Below the pieces are notes generated by a model that was given only the letters and a program-made list of their open reading frames with translations, did not search any database and was not told where the DNA came from. Of a DNA stretch of 64,000 bases, positions 62,993 through 64,000 are shown in pieces (positions within the stretch are counted from its first letter, which is position 1; each line of letters opens with the position of its first letter). Source of the stretch: Eubacteriaceae bacterium (lineage in GTDB: Bacteria; Bacillota; Clostridia; Lachnospirales; Lachnospiraceae); NCBI GenBank assembly GCA_902362455.1, contig CABIWJ010000011.1:1-64000 (forward strand). Direction: 5' to 3'. The translations under genes and the position numbers were made by a program.

Positions 62993-63766
62993 TTAATTGC
63001 CACATTCTATACTGATTTTATTAAACTCATCTAATAAATCATCTATTTTGACATTCTTCTTATCTTCACCCTTAATATCTAATACAACGTTTCCTTTATG
63101 CATCATAACAAGTCTGTCACCATATTCTACTGCATATCTGAGATTATGCGTCACCATCATTGTTGTCAGTTTCTTCTCTTTAACGATTTTATCTGTAAGC
63201 TGCATAATTATTTCAGCTGTTTTAGGATCAAGTGCTGCTGTATGCTCATCAAGAATAAGAAATTCTATCGGTGTAAGTGTAGACATTATAAGAGCCATCG
63301 CCTGACGTTGTCCGCCTGATAAAGCACCAACCTTGACATTTAACTTATCTTCAAGTCCAAGATTGAGTTCTCTTAGCATTTCCCTATAGTCTTCTTTTCT
63401 CTTTTTATTAATTCCACTTGAAAGTCCGTACATTTTCCCTTTGTTATCTGCCAAGGACATATTTTCAAGAATAGTAAGATTAGGCGATGTTCCCATTGCA
63501 GGATTCTGATATACCCTTCCGATTATCTTATGTCTTATATGCTCCTTCTTATTAGTTATATCTTCTTCGCCAATATAGATTTTACCGCTGTCTACTGGAA
63601 TACTTCCACAGATTATATTAAGCATTGAAGTCTTTCCTGAACCATTACTTCCGACAATTGATACAAATTCTCCGTCTTGCACCTGAAAATTAAAGTCTTT
63701 AAACAGACACATCTGGTTGACTGTACCGGGATTATAATATTTATTTATATTTTTTAACTCTAGCAT
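62993..63766 (-). CDS. ABC transporter ATP-binding protein, paralogue of 49779-50576
   Basis: A 257-residue ATPase with Walker A GSNGSGKTSMLN (about 38-49), signature LSGGQRQAMALIM and Walker B FLILDEHTAALDPKTA. It resembles the ATPase at 49779-50576 through its whole length, including GTSPNLTILENMSLAD against the matching region there. The ATG at 63766 has GAGG six bases upstream. A longer reading to 63919 is an artefact of the repeat element. It is probably partnered by the permease whose end is seen at 63922-64000. Confidence 0.92.
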   Translation of the reverse strand: MLELKNINKYYNPGTVNQMCLFKDFNFQVQDGEFVSIVGSNGSGKTSMLNIICGSIPVDSGKIYIGEEDITNKKEHIRHKIIGRVYQNPAMGTSPNLTILENMSLADNKGKMYGLSSGINKKRKEDYREMLRELNLGLEDKLNVKVGALSGGQRQAMALIMSTLTPIEFLILDEHTAALDPKTAEIIMQLTDKIVKEKKLTTMMVTHNLRYAVEYGDRLVMMHKGNVVLDIKGEDKKNVKIDDLLDEFNKISIECGN

Positions 63767-63769
63767 TTT

Positions 63770-63914
63770 AATCCTCATTTCTGAGCAACTTATTGCAAAA
63801 AAGCGATGATAATTTCGCACAGGCGACTTCTCATCTGCCATAAAAGCTATTTGCTTTCGCTCAGAAACAAATAGCCGTGTAAAAAATAATTGCATCCACA
63901 TTTTTTTTACACTA
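63770..63914 (-). repeat. Dispersed structured 5'-UTR element, copy before the ABC ATPase
   Basis: This has the same order of helices as the nrdD copy. The first stem here is GTGTAAA/TTTACAC (63906-63912 and 63877-63883), while nrdD has GTGTGAA/TTCACAC: a paired G-C to A-T change that keeps the helix. GCTATTTG/CAAATAGC and the TTTCTGAGC/GCTCAGAAA long-range pairing are identical to nrdD. It lies inside an ABC operon between permease and ATPase. Confidence 0.75.
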
Positions 63915-63921
63915 TTCACCT

Positions 63922-64000
63922 CTATTTAGCCTCTTCTTTGATGATTTTAGGCTTATTTTTAAACATATTACTGATTATTAAAATTAATAAGAATAATACT
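63922..64000 (-). CDS. C-terminal end of an ABC permease (partial)
   Basis: An open frame entering from the window edge encodes VLFLLILIISNMFKNKPKII followed by KEEAK and a stop. A last membrane segment and a basic-acidic tail match the end of the permease at 50576-51523 in style. It precedes the paralogous ATPase on the same strand, so it is most likely the permease of that system. Only about 25 residues are visible. Confidence 0.55.
   Translation of the reverse strand, partial: VLFLLILIISNMFKNKPKIIKEEAK

Noticed and set aside
63767..63919. 51-residue N-terminal extension of the ABC ATPase
   Set aside because: Same repeat element as at nrdD; the ATPase fold begins at MLELKN with its own GAGG.
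1..64000. tRNA, rRNA, CRISPR, insertion sequence, prophage or origin
   Set aside because: Scanned by eye for cloverleaf-like, repeat-spacer, transposase and integrase signals; none was found. A tRNAscan or CRISPR search would settle it.

Overview
The window is a low-GC, gene-dense chromosomal segment of an anaerobic, spore-forming member of the Clostridia. It most resembles a butyrate-forming Lachnospiraceae. Three things point there. A complete acetyl-CoA to butyryl-CoA operon (thl-crt-hbd-bcd-etfB-etfA) is present. So is the clostridial sporulation neighbourhood spoIIIAA-AH / asp23 / nusB-xseA-xseB-ispA-dxs-tlyA-nadK-argR-recN-spoIVB / spo0A. An anaerobic ribonucleotide reductase (nrdD) completes the picture. 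I cannot name the species. No tRNA, rRNA, CRISPR array, phage or insertion sequence was recognised. Almost all genes are on the minus strand.

Layout. 1-8.3 kb holds a cell-wall amidase, lgt, a small lipoprotein, dapB and dapA under a lysine riboswitch, a corrinoid adenosyltransferase, a tandem-OB SSB-like protein, an intracellular subtilisin and diaminopimelate dehydrogenase. 8.5-15.8 kb holds a membrane metalloprotease-like protein and the butyryl-CoA operon. 16-17.5 kb is a plus-strand island of small uncharacterised genes, including a cysteine-rich membrane protein and a 43-codon ORF. 17.6-21.5 kb is the thiazole operon thiS-F-G-H-E, flanked by inverted copies of a roughly 70-bp repeat. 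21.6-29.4 kb holds an Xaa-Pro peptidase, alpha-amylase, birA, a DUF1292 protein, a CmpB-type membrane protein, an HD protein and glycogen synthase. 29.6-49.6 kb is the sporulation and isoprenoid block. 49.8-52.5 kb is a TrpX-type ABC transporter. 52.7-62.8 kb holds a TPR-GGDEF protein overlapping a CapA protein, nrdD with NrdR boxes, and a REC-GGDEF-EAL-PAS-REC protein. 63.0-64.0 kb is a paralogous ABC transporter cut by the window edge.

The most distinctive theme is RNA structure at ribosome-binding sites. A dispersed element with a possible pseudoknot lies directly before nrdD, thiH and an ABC ATPase gene, and in two copies a stem keeps its pairing through base changes on both arms. A second repeat family forms a terminator-bearing leader before thiS, where no TPP riboswitch was recognised. 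At four further junctions (dapB/lipoprotein, ddh/subtilisin, etfA/DUF3810, recN/spoIVB) the 3' arm of a hairpin contains the Shine-Dalgarno of the next gene, followed by a U-rich tract and the start codon. A second theme is the insertion between spoIVB and spo0A of a solute-binding lipoprotein plus hybrid histidine kinase. Its promoter and that of spo0A both carry 0A-box-like sites. Third, four of the eight spoIIIA cistrons appear to start on non-AUG codons, including an apparent ATT start for spoIIIAF.

All family assignments come from reading motifs in the translated sequence. Promoter, hairpin and operator calls come from reading the bases by eye; no alignment or folding program was run.
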